64,000 nt of DNA from Desulfolinea sp050305405 (GTDB lineage: Bacteria; Chloroflexota; Anaerolineae; Anaerolineales; Villigracilaceae). A program made the translations under genes and the position numbers. How positions within the stretch are numbered: position 1 is the first letter of the stretch; each line of letters opens with the position of its first letter. The notes under the pieces were generated by a model. The model did not search any database. It was given only the letters and a program-made list of their open reading frames with translations, and was not told where the DNA came from. The stretch is taken from the NCBI GenBank assembly GCA_050305405.1, contig JBNLFG010000012.1, forward strand, positions 1-64,000, written 5' to 3'. This document shows, piece by piece, positions 34,021 to 42,784 of this stretch.

Positions 34021-35051
34021 AGAGAATATTCCTTAAACGGGAGCAAGTTGAAAGGCGAGCGCTGCACTTGTTCCATCCGCTGTATGGCGTAGCCGAGAAT
34101 TTCTCCCAGCAACTCGGCGTAGCGCATGCCTGCACCAGTCGCAATCATCGGCAAATCGGAATGAGTGGGATGCAAGCCGGGCAGGGTGTTGGCTTCCAGC
34201 ACAAAGGGCCGTCCATTTTCATCGAGCTTGAAATCGACGCGCCCACCGTCGCGACACTCAAGAAGCTGCCAGGTCTTGATGGAGAGTTCAGCAAGTTCAT
34301 CGTAGAGCGGCTGGTCGGTGAAAAAATCATAGGAGACAAGTTCTTCGCAGGCTTCTTTTTCAAAGAAGCCGTATACTTCACGCTCTTTTTTGAGCGAAAT
34401 CTCGCTGGCACCGATCACGCGCGTCTCTGCACCGCTGCCCAGCAGCCCGACGGTAAACTCACGCCCAGGTAGATATTTTTCGAGCAGCACCGGCTGCTGG
34501 TAAGTCTCCCAAAGCCAGTGCACACGCGCCTGCATTTGCGCTTCGCTGCGGACAATGGCACGCTCGTCAATCCCCTTCGAGGTGCCCTCGTAAAGCGGCT
34601 TTAGAAAAAAAGGCAGCGCATCCAGCGTAACATCCGTCAGCCTAATCGGCTCATACGGGCGCAGCACCTGATAGTCAGGCGTGGGAATGTTTGCCTTGCG
34701 CAACATATCCTTGGTCAGCCCTTTATCAAGACAGATGGCCAGTGTATGCGGATCGGAAAAAGTATAGGGGATGCGATAAGCTTCGAGCACTCCGGGAATC
34801 TGCGATTCGCGCGCGCGCCCGTACCTGCCCTCTGACATATTGAAAATCAGCTCAACCCGATTGCCTTCCGCCAAAAAGTGTAAAAGAGAGGGAAGGTTGC
34901 CGATTTGAATGACTTCGTGTCCCAACGATCTAAGCGCTTCGACAATTGCGGCAATGGTTTCTTCGGTCTCAAATTCGCCGTAAAAATCAATAGGGGAGTG
35001 ATGGTCCGGTTCATGTCTATCGCGTAAATCGTAGGTGAAACCAATCTTCAT
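34017..35051 (-). CDS. D-alanine-D-alanine ligase-like ATP-grasp protein
   Basis: 344 residues with the ATP-grasp fold of the Ddl family: central PFFLKPLYEGTSKGI nucleotide-binding segment, VLLEKYLPGREFTVGLLG, and the metal-binding end VDFKLDENGRPFVLEANTLPGLHPTHSDLP. The start at 35051 has AAAGGAG 8 nt upstream. It lacks some of the N-terminal features of true cell-wall Ddl enzymes, so it may ligate other amino acids or D-Ala derivatives. It is translationally coupled to the YjbQ gene. Confidence 0.85.
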   Translation of the reverse strand: MKIGFTYDLRDRHEPDHHSPIDFYGEFETEETIAAIVEALRSLGHEVIQIGNLPSLLHFLAEGNRVELIFNMSEGRYGRARESQIPGVLEAYRIPYTFSDPHTLAICLDKGLTKDMLRKANIPTPDYQVLRPYEPIRLTDVTLDALPFFLKPLYEGTSKGIDERAIVRSEAQMQARVHWLWETYQQPVLLEKYLPGREFTVGLLGSGAETRVIGASEISLKKEREVYGFFEKEACEELVSYDFFTDQPLYDELAELSIKTWQLLECRDGGRVDFKLDENGRPFVLEANTLPGLHPTHSDLPMIATGAGMRYAELLGEILGYAIQRMEQVQRSPFNLLPFKEYSL

Positions 35052-35170
35052 TCTTATTACTCCTTTGGACGGATAATTTACGGAGAGAGTCCGCAAAGAT
35101 ATTAACACAAAAAAGAAGAAAAAGAATTTACGAAAAGATTTAATGTCTAGCCTAAAGATTCATCGTAGTG

Positions 35171-35285
35171 GCAGCTCTATTTCTATCCCCTATTTTGCTT
35201 GCAAAATGGGGGAGATGCCCCAGCGAAGCGAGGGGCTGGGGGGGCAGAACGTCCGAATTTACAACGTCGCTGCGTAACATGAGTT
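35171..35285. repeat. Partial copy of the 57.9-kb repeat element (inverted)
   Basis: In reverse orientation it matches the left half of the element at 57851-58070: the terminal CGCTGCGTAACATGAGTT, the CAGAACGT stretch, and the CCCTATTTTGCTTGCAAAATGGGGG palindrome. The other terminal repeat is absent. It lies in the gap before the PGDYG-like gene. Confidence 0.82.
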
Positions 35286-35384
35286 ACTTAAGCACCACCC
35301 CAAAAGATCGTTTCAGAAGCATCACAAAAGCCTGAATAATCGTCCTTTGTGTTAGAATCGCTGCGTTCAAAAGGAAGGATGATA

Positions 35385-35867
35385 ATGAGCAAACCGATCT
35401 TATTAAAATCAGATGATCCAATTATCAAAACATTGGATTTCAAACCTTATCGCAGTATTGTCGAGCGACGTGTAGAACGTTTTTCTCCGCCACCCAATAT
35501 GCCACAGGATATTGAAATTGCTACACCATGGGGAGAATCTCTGACAGCTAACGCTGGCGACTATCTCGTCAGCGAACTAGACAGCCCACCTGAAGATCGT
35601 TGGCCTGTCAAAGCCAGCATCTTTGAAGAGACCTACATCGAAACCCGCCCCGGATTTTGCGTTAAAAGCGCCTTGACCATGCTCGTCCCCCTCGTGGACG
35701 CTGTTGGTGGCGACGCCGAACAAGAAGTTGTCGTCGAAACGTTGGAAGGCAAGGTTTCGGTCCGCGCCGGGGATTTTTATCTCGCGCTCGGTGTACAAGG
35801 TGAAATCTGGCCCTATCCCAAAGATAAGGTGTCCAGCGTAATGGTTTTGGTTGAAGATAATAAATAA
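35385..35867 (+). CDS. PGDYG-like domain hypothetical protein
   Basis: 160 residues from the ATG at 35385, which is preceded by AAGGAAGGA. Two copies of a short motif are visible: TANAGDYLVSEL and SVRAGDFYLALG, similar to PGDYG-type domains found in small bacterial proteins of unknown role. The protein is soluble. A strong terminator follows. Confidence 0.65.
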   Translation: MSKPILLKSDDPIIKTLDFKPYRSIVERRVERFSPPPNMPQDIEIATPWGESLTANAGDYLVSELDSPPEDRWPVKASIFEETYIETRPGFCVKSALTMLVPLVDAVGGDAEQEVVVETLEGKVSVRAGDFYLALGVQGEIWPYPKDKVSSVMVLVEDNK

Positions 35868-35875
35868 AAACTCAT

Positions 35876-35915
35876 AAAAAAAGAGACCGCGTTTTGAAAA
35901 CGCGGTCTCTTTTTT
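35876..35915. terminator. Bidirectional terminator ending the TIR/SLATT operon
   Basis: A long perfect stem, AGAGACCGCGTTTT with AAAACGCGGTCTCT, with flanking A and T runs, between the convergent PGDYG-like gene and the last gene of the conflict operon. Confidence 0.95.
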
Positions 35916-35925
35916 CAATCAGCAG

Positions 35926-38352
35926 CTATTTCTTTTTCTTCTTACTGGTAGGTTTCTTTTTGGGTGTTTTACTCACTTCGGGTTCAGCAGGCGCTTCTTT
36001 TTTGACAGGCTTGGCCTCGTCAGGTTTAGCACTCTTCGCGGTTCGACGGCCATCCAATTTGAGCAACTTTTCAGGGTTAATCTGCTCGATTTGTCCACCT
36101 GTATCGCGCATCAGATCAACCATATATTTCACTAGACGAACATCTCGATCATCTTCATTCGTGGATTTACCATTCCAGAAGGCGATCAGACGAACTTTAT
36201 CAGTGCCCATCAACAAGGATGAGTACAACGCCCAGCGATTGTTACGCTCGTACAGGTCATCGCCCTTTTTAGGAGCGCCAAGATGCTCGGGCTGATATTT
36301 CTCATCCACGAGGGGGTGATTGCGCACTTTGTAGAAACGCTCAACCCATTTTTCACCGTAGGGGCTGACAAAATCGCGAACATAAGAAGCATCCGCCAAA
36401 GGCAAGTGTGCTTCCACTTTGATGCCACGCTCCGCACATAGTTCAGCGAAGATCAGCTCCGTGCCCGCAGAGAGACCTGCTGTAAAGGCAAGATCGTTAT
36501 CATCAGCATTGTATTTATCCAAAACTTCCGTGATTGCCCGACGAACTTCATCTTCCTTCGTGGCAGGGAAAAGATTACGCTTGCTGCTAACCGGATCAAC
36601 CGTGTAGCCTTCAAAGAGAAAGACCTGACGCTCTGTCTCTTCCATCTTCTCTTCTTCAGGGGTCTCATCCGGCTCTTGTTGTGCTAGACGATGTATCTCG
36701 TCGTTAATCGCATTAATGCCAGCCTGAACAAATTCAGTGCGCATCTCAAGCAACTTAAGCATTTCCAACTGTCCCAGCGAAGATTGCAAATAGAACTCGT
36801 TGCGGCGTGCCGCAATCAAGGCTTTGCGATAAGCGCGTGTGACCATCATCGGCTTGGGCGCAGTTAAAACGCGTAACTCAGCCAAAGAGACTAAAGTCCA
36901 GTAATCGACACTTTCATCTTCAGCGAAAGTTTCCAGAGCAAATTCAAGCGCACCGCGCAATTCAGGCAGTACCAAGCGGATCGCAGTAATATCAGGATCA
37001 GGGTCTTCAGCATCATCGAACTGATCTGCCAAATGAATCAAAATTGTCCCAAGTGTCACCGCATTTACACCCGGATAATAGTCATTAAGATCAGAACGAT
37101 AGCCTCTCACGTAGGTATTGAAGGCCTTAATCAACCAGTGATAAGACTCAAAAGCAGTTTTTAGACGTTTCTTCGCATCATCAACCCACCCCCATGAGTG
37201 CATCCAAGTCTTTTTATAGATGCGCCCCAAATAGGAAATCGCTTCAGTATCACCGGGGTGATCAGCCAGAAGCACTTCAAGTTTAACAATCGCTTCATCA
37301 ACCCGCCCCAAACGATTCAGATGGAAAGCTTCCTGACGACGAAAATCAAGATTTTCTCCATTCACTTCCAAACCCTTGCGATACTGTGCAAGAGCAAGCT
37401 CATTACGCCCCATATCGGCGAGCGCTTTCCCAGCCGTCCCAACCGCTTCCTCTTTAATCATCGGGTTGCTGATCTCTTCCGTCAGCAGCAGAATATCACC
37501 GATTCTTTTTTGGCGGCGGGAAATGGTCACACGTTGTTGCCATTCGTTATATTCACGCCAAAAGCCTGTCGCCAGCGGGGTACGGAGGCTGCTCTGGTCG
37601 GGCTCGTTCAAACCAGTCAGCAAGTTGAATACCGGGCTGTGAATCGCATCCACACCTGTTGCCCAGGTATCTCGTGTAACGCGCGCAATCGCCTGAATAT
37701 CCTTATCCAAAAATTCAGGATCAGGCACACCTTCTTCGGTCGTGTGATAAGGGATCGTGCGCACATTGAAAATATCAAAAGGCATATACGCGCGTCCCGA
37801 TTGAATATGCACAATGCCACGTTTACGAAAAGCATGGCGAATCCCCAACTCATAGAAAACGTTGGCATTATCAATGCTCAAATCCGCAATCACCAGATCA
37901 GCGAGCAGAAGCTCCTGGAACATGTCAGTCAAGATATCGCCGGTGGTCGTCTCCTCATCTGCACGAAAAGGTTCAAAACCCGCCTGCCGCAACGCAGGTT
38001 TGATCAGATCCTGATAAATCGCATTAAAGTTGATCGTTGTTCCGTCAAAGCCTTTCTTGATACCAAATGGCATCACCACAAAGGCATGGGGAAGGATTTC
38101 TGGACGCAGTTTGCGTTCTTCTTGAGGGACATTTTCCATCGGCATACTCTCCTCTTCTACAATTTCCGGTTCACTCTCAACCTCAACTTGCTTCACTTCT
38201 TCAACATCTGCCTGCCCCTTACTGGATTTCGCTTCAGCCACCCCTTCAACTTCCGGGGCAGCAACATCTCCTACGGCGGCTAAAGCATCGACCTCGGCAA
38301 GAGATTTCTCTTCAACCGGCTCGTTCTGTGTGGGATCAGCAGACGTCATCAT
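35926..38352 (-). CDS. NDT/TIR-like domain, TPR region and SLOG-like C-terminal domain (candidate sensor/effector)
   Basis: 808 residues from the ATG at 38352, which lies 4 nt after the SLATT stop with AAAGG upstream. Residues 1-85 are acidic and disordered. Residues about 88-200 are a nucleoside-deoxyribosyltransferase/TIR-like Rossmann domain (FVVMPFG, then ADLVIADLSIDNANVFYELG, Glu168 at the catalytic place). Residues about 330-600 are TPR-like helices of the TRAFs-binding/TPR-S kind. Residues about 615-760 resemble a SLOG nucleotide-sensing domain (GLSAGTELIFAELCAERG, later HLPLADASYV). The tail is Lys-rich. Last gene of the four-gene operon, so a nucleotide sensor or nucleotide-cleaving role is inferred. 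Confidence 0.82.
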   Translation of the reverse strand: MMTSADPTQNEPVEEKSLAEVDALAAVGDVAAPEVEGVAEAKSSKGQADVEEVKQVEVESEPEIVEEESMPMENVPQEERKLRPEILPHAFVVMPFGIKKGFDGTTINFNAIYQDLIKPALRQAGFEPFRADEETTTGDILTDMFQELLLADLVIADLSIDNANVFYELGIRHAFRKRGIVHIQSGRAYMPFDIFNVRTIPYHTTEEGVPDPEFLDKDIQAIARVTRDTWATGVDAIHSPVFNLLTGLNEPDQSSLRTPLATGFWREYNEWQQRVTISRRQKRIGDILLLTEEISNPMIKEEAVGTAGKALADMGRNELALAQYRKGLEVNGENLDFRRQEAFHLNRLGRVDEAIVKLEVLLADHPGDTEAISYLGRIYKKTWMHSWGWVDDAKKRLKTAFESYHWLIKAFNTYVRGYRSDLNDYYPGVNAVTLGTILIHLADQFDDAEDPDPDITAIRLVLPELRGALEFALETFAEDESVDYWTLVSLAELRVLTAPKPMMVTRAYRKALIAARRNEFYLQSSLGQLEMLKLLEMRTEFVQAGINAINDEIHRLAQQEPDETPEEEKMEETERQVFLFEGYTVDPVSSKRNLFPATKEDEVRRAITEVLDKYNADDNDLAFTAGLSAGTELIFAELCAERGIKVEAHLPLADASYVRDFVSPYGEKWVERFYKVRNHPLVDEKYQPEHLGAPKKGDDLYERNNRWALYSSLLMGTDKVRLIAFWNGKSTNEDDRDVRLVKYMVDLMRDTGGQIEQINPEKLLKLDGRRTAKSAKPDEAKPVKKEAPAEPEVSKTPKKKPTSKKKKK

Positions 38353-38356
38353 GTTT

Positions 38357-39697
38357 CTAGCCTTTAACTTCGCCGGTCTTCGGAAAACGTTGCAATACAG
38401 CATGCACGTCCGAGACTGGGGTATCGGCATTGAAATCAATATGCCCGAACTCAGCAGCAATATCATCAATCGCAGAACGCACCTTCGACACACGGCTAAC
38501 GATATTCTCAACTGCTTCCGAAGCGGCTTCAGCCATCGCCGCTAATTCTTGTTGAACAAGATCGGAGGAGGCTTCTTCCACAATCGTGCCAAGCGCTTCT
38601 TCAAAGGTTTCAACCAAAGTCTCTTCAGTTTCGCGGAGCGTCTTATCGGTGTGATCAATAATGCTATTGCGCAATTCCTCTTTGAAGCGTTTATCCGAAT
38701 CAACAGCGCGCTGCAAAACCTGATCAACAAGATCGGCTTCGGCCAGATCAGCATCCGCGAGAGCATCCTGCATGGAACGGATATATTCCATATTCTGATT
38801 CCAGAGAATCTTCTCGGTAGCTTTGATCATCTGGATGGTTTCTTTTTCAGAGCGCTCTTCCAACTCAAGATTTCTCCAATGATCGTAAATAATCATTAGT
38901 TCTACAATCACCTTGCTGTAGTTTTTCAGTGTGGGGTCAAGGTTGCGCAATTCCAGCCAACCGATATAGGCTGAGGCAATCGAGGCCGTGACAGCCACCC
39001 ATATCGATAAGGTACCTCCCATCGCTGCCAGGAAAGAGCCAGCGCCACCCGCAATAAGGATGTACCATTGCAAACGTGTACGTTCGCTCTGAATGCGATT
39101 GACCTTGCCAATATGCCAGGCAAGTTGATCCTGCAAACGGTAGGCAAAGTACTCTTCGCCACTTAGGTCGTTGAAGCCAGAATCGCTATCGGGTGAGTTG
39201 GGATCATAATAAGGCGGGATATTGCCCGAGTACGGTTCGAGCACCATTTCACCACCCAAGCCACGATAAACCTGACGATGAATATCAGCCAGTCGCTTTT
39301 CAAGCCAGGAACGGCGCTGGGGTTCGTTTTTCAAGACGGTACGGAAAAGATAGATTTCTTTCTTGATCTCTTCAGCACCCGCACGCAAGGTAAGCCAGGC
39401 ACCGCCACCGTAAAACTTATTGAAGAAAGCAGCCAAAACTGAGGCCGAAATGGGGGCAATAATCAGCAAGACTTTAAGGACAACTTTTCCTAGTGCCGGG
39501 AAGGTTTCAGGATAAGTTTCGGTCAGAACGGCAAGGAAAGCTGCCATGACGCCTAAAATGGCTATCCAGCGGCGCAAGCCATAGTGTGGACGCGAGAGCT
39601 TATTGGATGCGGCATCCAATTGTGCATAACGCATCCAGGCAATGTCCAGAATAGGGGTTCTGGTTTCAGGCGTTTGTTCGGTATTTGTTGCATCCAT
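38357..39697 (-). CDS. SLATT/DUF4231-type membrane protein (candidate pore effector)
   Basis: 446 residues with two helical hairpins in the membrane: WIAILGVMAAFLAVL and VVLKVLLIIAPISASVLAAFF (about 45-95), then a second pair (about 205-250). Between and after them are long helices with WLEKRLADIHRQ and an RLQDQLAWH motif typical of DUF4231/SLATT proteins. SLATT domains are known as predicted pore-forming effectors of nucleotide-centred conflict systems. The C-terminal 180 residues are coiled coil. TTGGAGG precedes the ATG. It is coupled to the downstream SLOG-like gene and lies 50 nt after the TIR-WD40 gene. Confidence 0.85.
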   Translation of the reverse strand: MDATNTEQTPETRTPILDIAWMRYAQLDAASNKLSRPHYGLRRWIAILGVMAAFLAVLTETYPETFPALGKVVLKVLLIIAPISASVLAAFFNKFYGGGAWLTLRAGAEEIKKEIYLFRTVLKNEPQRRSWLEKRLADIHRQVYRGLGGEMVLEPYSGNIPPYYDPNSPDSDSGFNDLSGEEYFAYRLQDQLAWHIGKVNRIQSERTRLQWYILIAGGAGSFLAAMGGTLSIWVAVTASIASAYIGWLELRNLDPTLKNYSKVIVELMIIYDHWRNLELEERSEKETIQMIKATEKILWNQNMEYIRSMQDALADADLAEADLVDQVLQRAVDSDKRFKEELRNSIIDHTDKTLRETEETLVETFEEALGTIVEEASSDLVQQELAAMAEAASEAVENIVSRVSKVRSAIDDIAAEFGHIDFNADTPVSDVHAVLQRFPKTGEVKG

Positions 39698-39747
39698 ATT
39701 CTTCCTCCAAATGTGGGGTTGATATTGGTTTTTTAGTTTAGGTCTTA

Positions 39748-42700
39748 CTATTTTGCACTGAGATCAGCGCAAAACGGACGATATTCTTCACCGGAGTAGA
39801 AGAGTTCCCATTCAGTTTGGCTCAGGTTTGAAACCAAGTGTGCACAGGCGTCTTCCACTAGGGTATCGGTATAGGTTAGGGGTAGGGCCGGCACATCCCA
39901 TATCTGAACAACTTTTCGAGCAGCGGTAGCAAGTTCAAGTCCATCGGGCGAAAACTCGACGCTCGAGACCACATCACTATGTGGCAGACGAGTTATTTCC
40001 TGTCCCAGCGTCAAATCCCAAATATAGGCAAATTTATTCGAGCTTCCGGCAACAACAAGGTTGCTATCGGGACTAAATGCGAGCGAGTAAGGCTGCCCAT
40101 TCATCCGCAAAACGGTCTTGCTGAGGGAGTAGTTATTTTCAACATCCCAAAGATAGACCGTACCTTCACTGCTGGCTGTTGCCAGCAACTTCCCATCCGG
40201 GCTGTAGGCAGCATTATGTAACTCACCAACGTGGTAAAGCGTGGTCACTTGGGTCTTGTTTTCAATATCCCAAATGACAATGCGGTTAGTCATAGTGGCC
40301 ACAAGATGTTTGCCATCCGGATGGTAATTAATCGCTTGCAAGGAGGCTGCGTGTTCCAGGTTGCCAACTTCCGTGCCGCTTTCTAAATCCCAGAAGCGGA
40401 TGAAGTTCCCTCCATCGCCGGTAGCGAGTTGGGTGCTATCGGGGCTGAAATCAATTGCATAGACCTTCGCATCCATCCCAATCTCAAACGAAGTATCGGT
40501 TTCACTGTTGTATAAAAGAACCTTGTTCGCGCGCGATACAGCAGCGGCGATCCATTTTGAGTCGGGGCTATAGGCGAGGTCGTAGGTCAGCGCGTCGGTT
40601 TTAGCCACTTCAGTGGCTTCTGTGCCGTCTTTGATCTCAAGCGTACTTTCCCATGGCAGCGACCAAATATTTCGCTGATCGGTATTCACAGCGAACGAGG
40701 CGCCGTCAGGCGAATAACGCGCTTCATGGACAAGCTCAGGGAATTCAATAATATTCAAACGTGCCAAAATCGCGGAAGTATCCCAAAGGGTCAGATTGCC
40801 TTTGTCGTCGCCAACGAAAAGGCGCGTGGCATCTTCACTAAAGAGAATTGCAGAGCCTCGCCCTTCAAGAGGAATTTGGAACATTTCACTACCTGAAACA
40901 GTGTCCCAAATGCGGGCCGTCTGGTCATAGCCCGTCGAAGCGATCCAGGCACCACTGTCACTGATATCCATACGCATCACGAAGCCGTTATGCTCCATGC
41001 GTAGTTTTTCAAGCCCCGTTTCAACATCCCATATTCGAAGATTATTATCATCAGATGCCGAGGCAAACCAATTGCCATCTGAACTAGCATCAATGAATTC
41101 GATCCAGTCACCGTGCGTCATTACACTGCGCGCGAGACCATTACGCGTCACTTCGCTGGCGCGCACAACACTATCTGCACCACCGGTTATCATCCAGTGA
41201 CTATCTGCGCTAAAGTCAACGGCATAAACTTCGTCGGTATGTGTAGCGCCTTCGAGAGTGTAATTTCTATCAACATTCCACAGATATGTTTTCCCTGAGG
41301 ATGAACCCATCCCCAGCCACTCACCATTAGGTGAATAAACAGCCATATAGATTGTGCTGTCGTGCTCAAGGTTGCGTGGCGTTGCCTCCAGATCGGTCAT
41401 GTCGATTAAAGAGACATTCCCGTCATCGCGCGAGGCCGCAAGTTGGCTGCCGTCTGGACGCAAATTGACATCCCAGATCGTTGTCCCGTTAAAATCGTAC
41501 ATCTGAACAAGGGAGCCATCTTCAACGCTCCACAAACGAAGGATTCCATCTTCCCCACCTGCGACAAGGAGACTGCCATCCAGACTAAAGAGAAGGTCAT
41601 AAACAGCCGCATCATGTTGAACGCAGAATTTCTGCGCAGCATCCTGTTCTTCCCATAAGCAAACGCTGCCATCTTCACTGGCTGTGGCGAAATACTTTCC
41701 ATCGGGGCTATCTTTAATGCGCCAAATACGACCACCCTGCGAAACTTGCGCCACAGGTATGGGACTCAAACTAGTGTTTCGCCGCAAAATATCTTCAGCA
41801 AGAAAAGAGGGCGTACGCTGCCATGAGTCAATCGCCAGCAGGGTGCTCAAGTCCAACTCACCAGCTTGTGTTTGATAGATACGTGCTTCTGCTGCAGCGC
41901 GCTGGGCCTGCGCAAGGGTCGCATTTTGTATCGCTTCGGCCTCGTTCTCCTCAGCAATAACTTGCTGGGTTGCGCGGGCATGTTCGTTCGCAATGGCCTG
42001 GGCTTCGTTTTCTTCGGCAATAACCTGCTGAGTTGCGCGGGCATGCTCATTCGCAATTGCAGTACTACGTGAGATGAGGGCGAGGATCGCCATCCCAACG
42101 CTGACCACCAAAGCAAGCGAAACGCCGATCAACAAGTTGCGCTGACGCCTGGTGGCCGCCTGTCGGCTGGTTTGGATATATTCACCTTGCAACGGAACAA
42201 CTTCACGCCCCTCTTGTGCCGAGGCTTCCACCATCCAGTTTTCAGCATCATTCAGGTCAGCACCTTGCAAGAGAAAGCTATTATCTTTTTCTTTTTTCTC
42301 CCATTCTTTGGCACGTTTCAATAAACGTGTATGCTGACGCACCCAGCCCAAATCGGTATGGATCGTATCGATCAATGCGGGCAGCGTGGCGTCATAGTCA
42401 TCCGTCTCACGCAAATAGACCCAATTCGTCGAGGCGAGCGCATCGTGCATCGTCGAACCTTTTTCCGGTTCAATATGCAAAATCGGAACCAGTTTTTTAT
42501 TGTATTTAAGCCCCAGTTCCAATTCCTGAGCGCAAACTTCCGAAGCCAGCGAATCAGGTGTAATAATAAAGAGAAACGCGTCGGCGCCTTCGATGGCGCG
42601 CGTAATCTCATCCATCCAATCGGAACTGAGCGGGATGCCCTCCCAATCCACCCAGGCATCAATGCCACTATTATCAAGACTGTCGTTCAGTTTTGCAGCA

Positions 42701-42765
42701 AAAGCTTTATTGCGCCGCGAATAGGAAATAAAAACTGAACTAGTTGCTTCTGCCTGATCTGCCAT
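39748..42765 (-). CDS. TIR - transmembrane - coiled coil - WD40 protein
   Basis: 1005 residues. TIR domain (about 9-130): VFISYSRRNKAF and CAQELELGLKYNK, with Glu81 at the catalytic position. A charged helix, then one transmembrane helix (about 212-235, NLLIGVSLALVVSVGMAILAL) and a coiled coil with two exact-length 21-residue repeats (about 236-277). The rest (about 330-985) holds about 13-14 WD40 repeats, enough for two propellers, with typical SPDGK...WD signatures. The TIR would lie in the cytosol and the propellers on the other face or folded back; the topology needs testing. Second gene of the operon, 19 nt after the C39-SH3 gene. Confidence 0.92.
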   Translation of the reverse strand: MADQAEATSSVFISYSRRNKAFAAKLNDSLDNSGIDAWVDWEGIPLSSDWMDEITRAIEGADAFLFIITPDSLASEVCAQELELGLKYNKKLVPILHIEPEKGSTMHDALASTNWVYLRETDDYDATLPALIDTIHTDLGWVRQHTRLLKRAKEWEKKEKDNSFLLQGADLNDAENWMVEASAQEGREVVPLQGEYIQTSRQAATRRQRNLLIGVSLALVVSVGMAILALISRSTAIANEHARATQQVIAEENEAQAIANEHARATQQVIAEENEAEAIQNATLAQAQRAAAEARIYQTQAGELDLSTLLAIDSWQRTPSFLAEDILRRNTSLSPIPVAQVSQGGRIWRIKDSPDGKYFATASEDGSVCLWEEQDAAQKFCVQHDAAVYDLLFSLDGSLLVAGGEDGILRLWSVEDGSLVQMYDFNGTTIWDVNLRPDGSQLAASRDDGNVSLIDMTDLEATPRNLEHDSTIYMAVYSPNGEWLGMGSSSGKTYLWNVDRNYTLEGATHTDEVYAVDFSADSHWMITGGADSVVRASEVTRNGLARSVMTHGDWIEFIDASSDGNWFASASDDNNLRIWDVETGLEKLRMEHNGFVMRMDISDSGAWIASTGYDQTARIWDTVSGSEMFQIPLEGRGSAILFSEDATRLFVGDDKGNLTLWDTSAILARLNIIEFPELVHEARYSPDGASFAVNTDQRNIWSLPWESTLEIKDGTEATEVAKTDALTYDLAYSPDSKWIAAAVSRANKVLLYNSETDTSFEIGMDAKVYAIDFSPDSTQLATGDGGNFIRFWDLESGTEVGNLEHAASLQAINYHPDGKHLVATMTNRIVIWDIENKTQVTTLYHVGELHNAAYSPDGKLLATASSEGTVYLWDVENNYSLSKTVLRMNGQPYSLAFSPDSNLVVAGSSNKFAYIWDLTLGQEITRLPHSDVVSSVEFSPDGLELATAARKVVQIWDVPALPLTYTDTLVEDACAHLVSNLSQTEWELFYSGEEYRPFCADLSAK
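41935..42060 (-). repeat. 63-bp tandem duplication in the TIR-WD40 gene
   Basis: Two adjacent 63-bp units (41935-41997 and 41998-42060) encode nearly the same 21 residues, IANEHARATQQVIAEENEA plus a two-residue joint. They form the coiled coil just after the membrane helix. Confidence 0.9.
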
Positions 42766-42784
42766 TCAATGAACCTTTCTTTAG

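Noticed and set aside
37198..38283. 361-codon plus-strand frame opposite the NDT/TPR/SLOG gene
   Set aside because: No ribosome binding site, odd composition (His/Arg/Phe-rich), and it lies wholly over a better-supported gene with clear domains.
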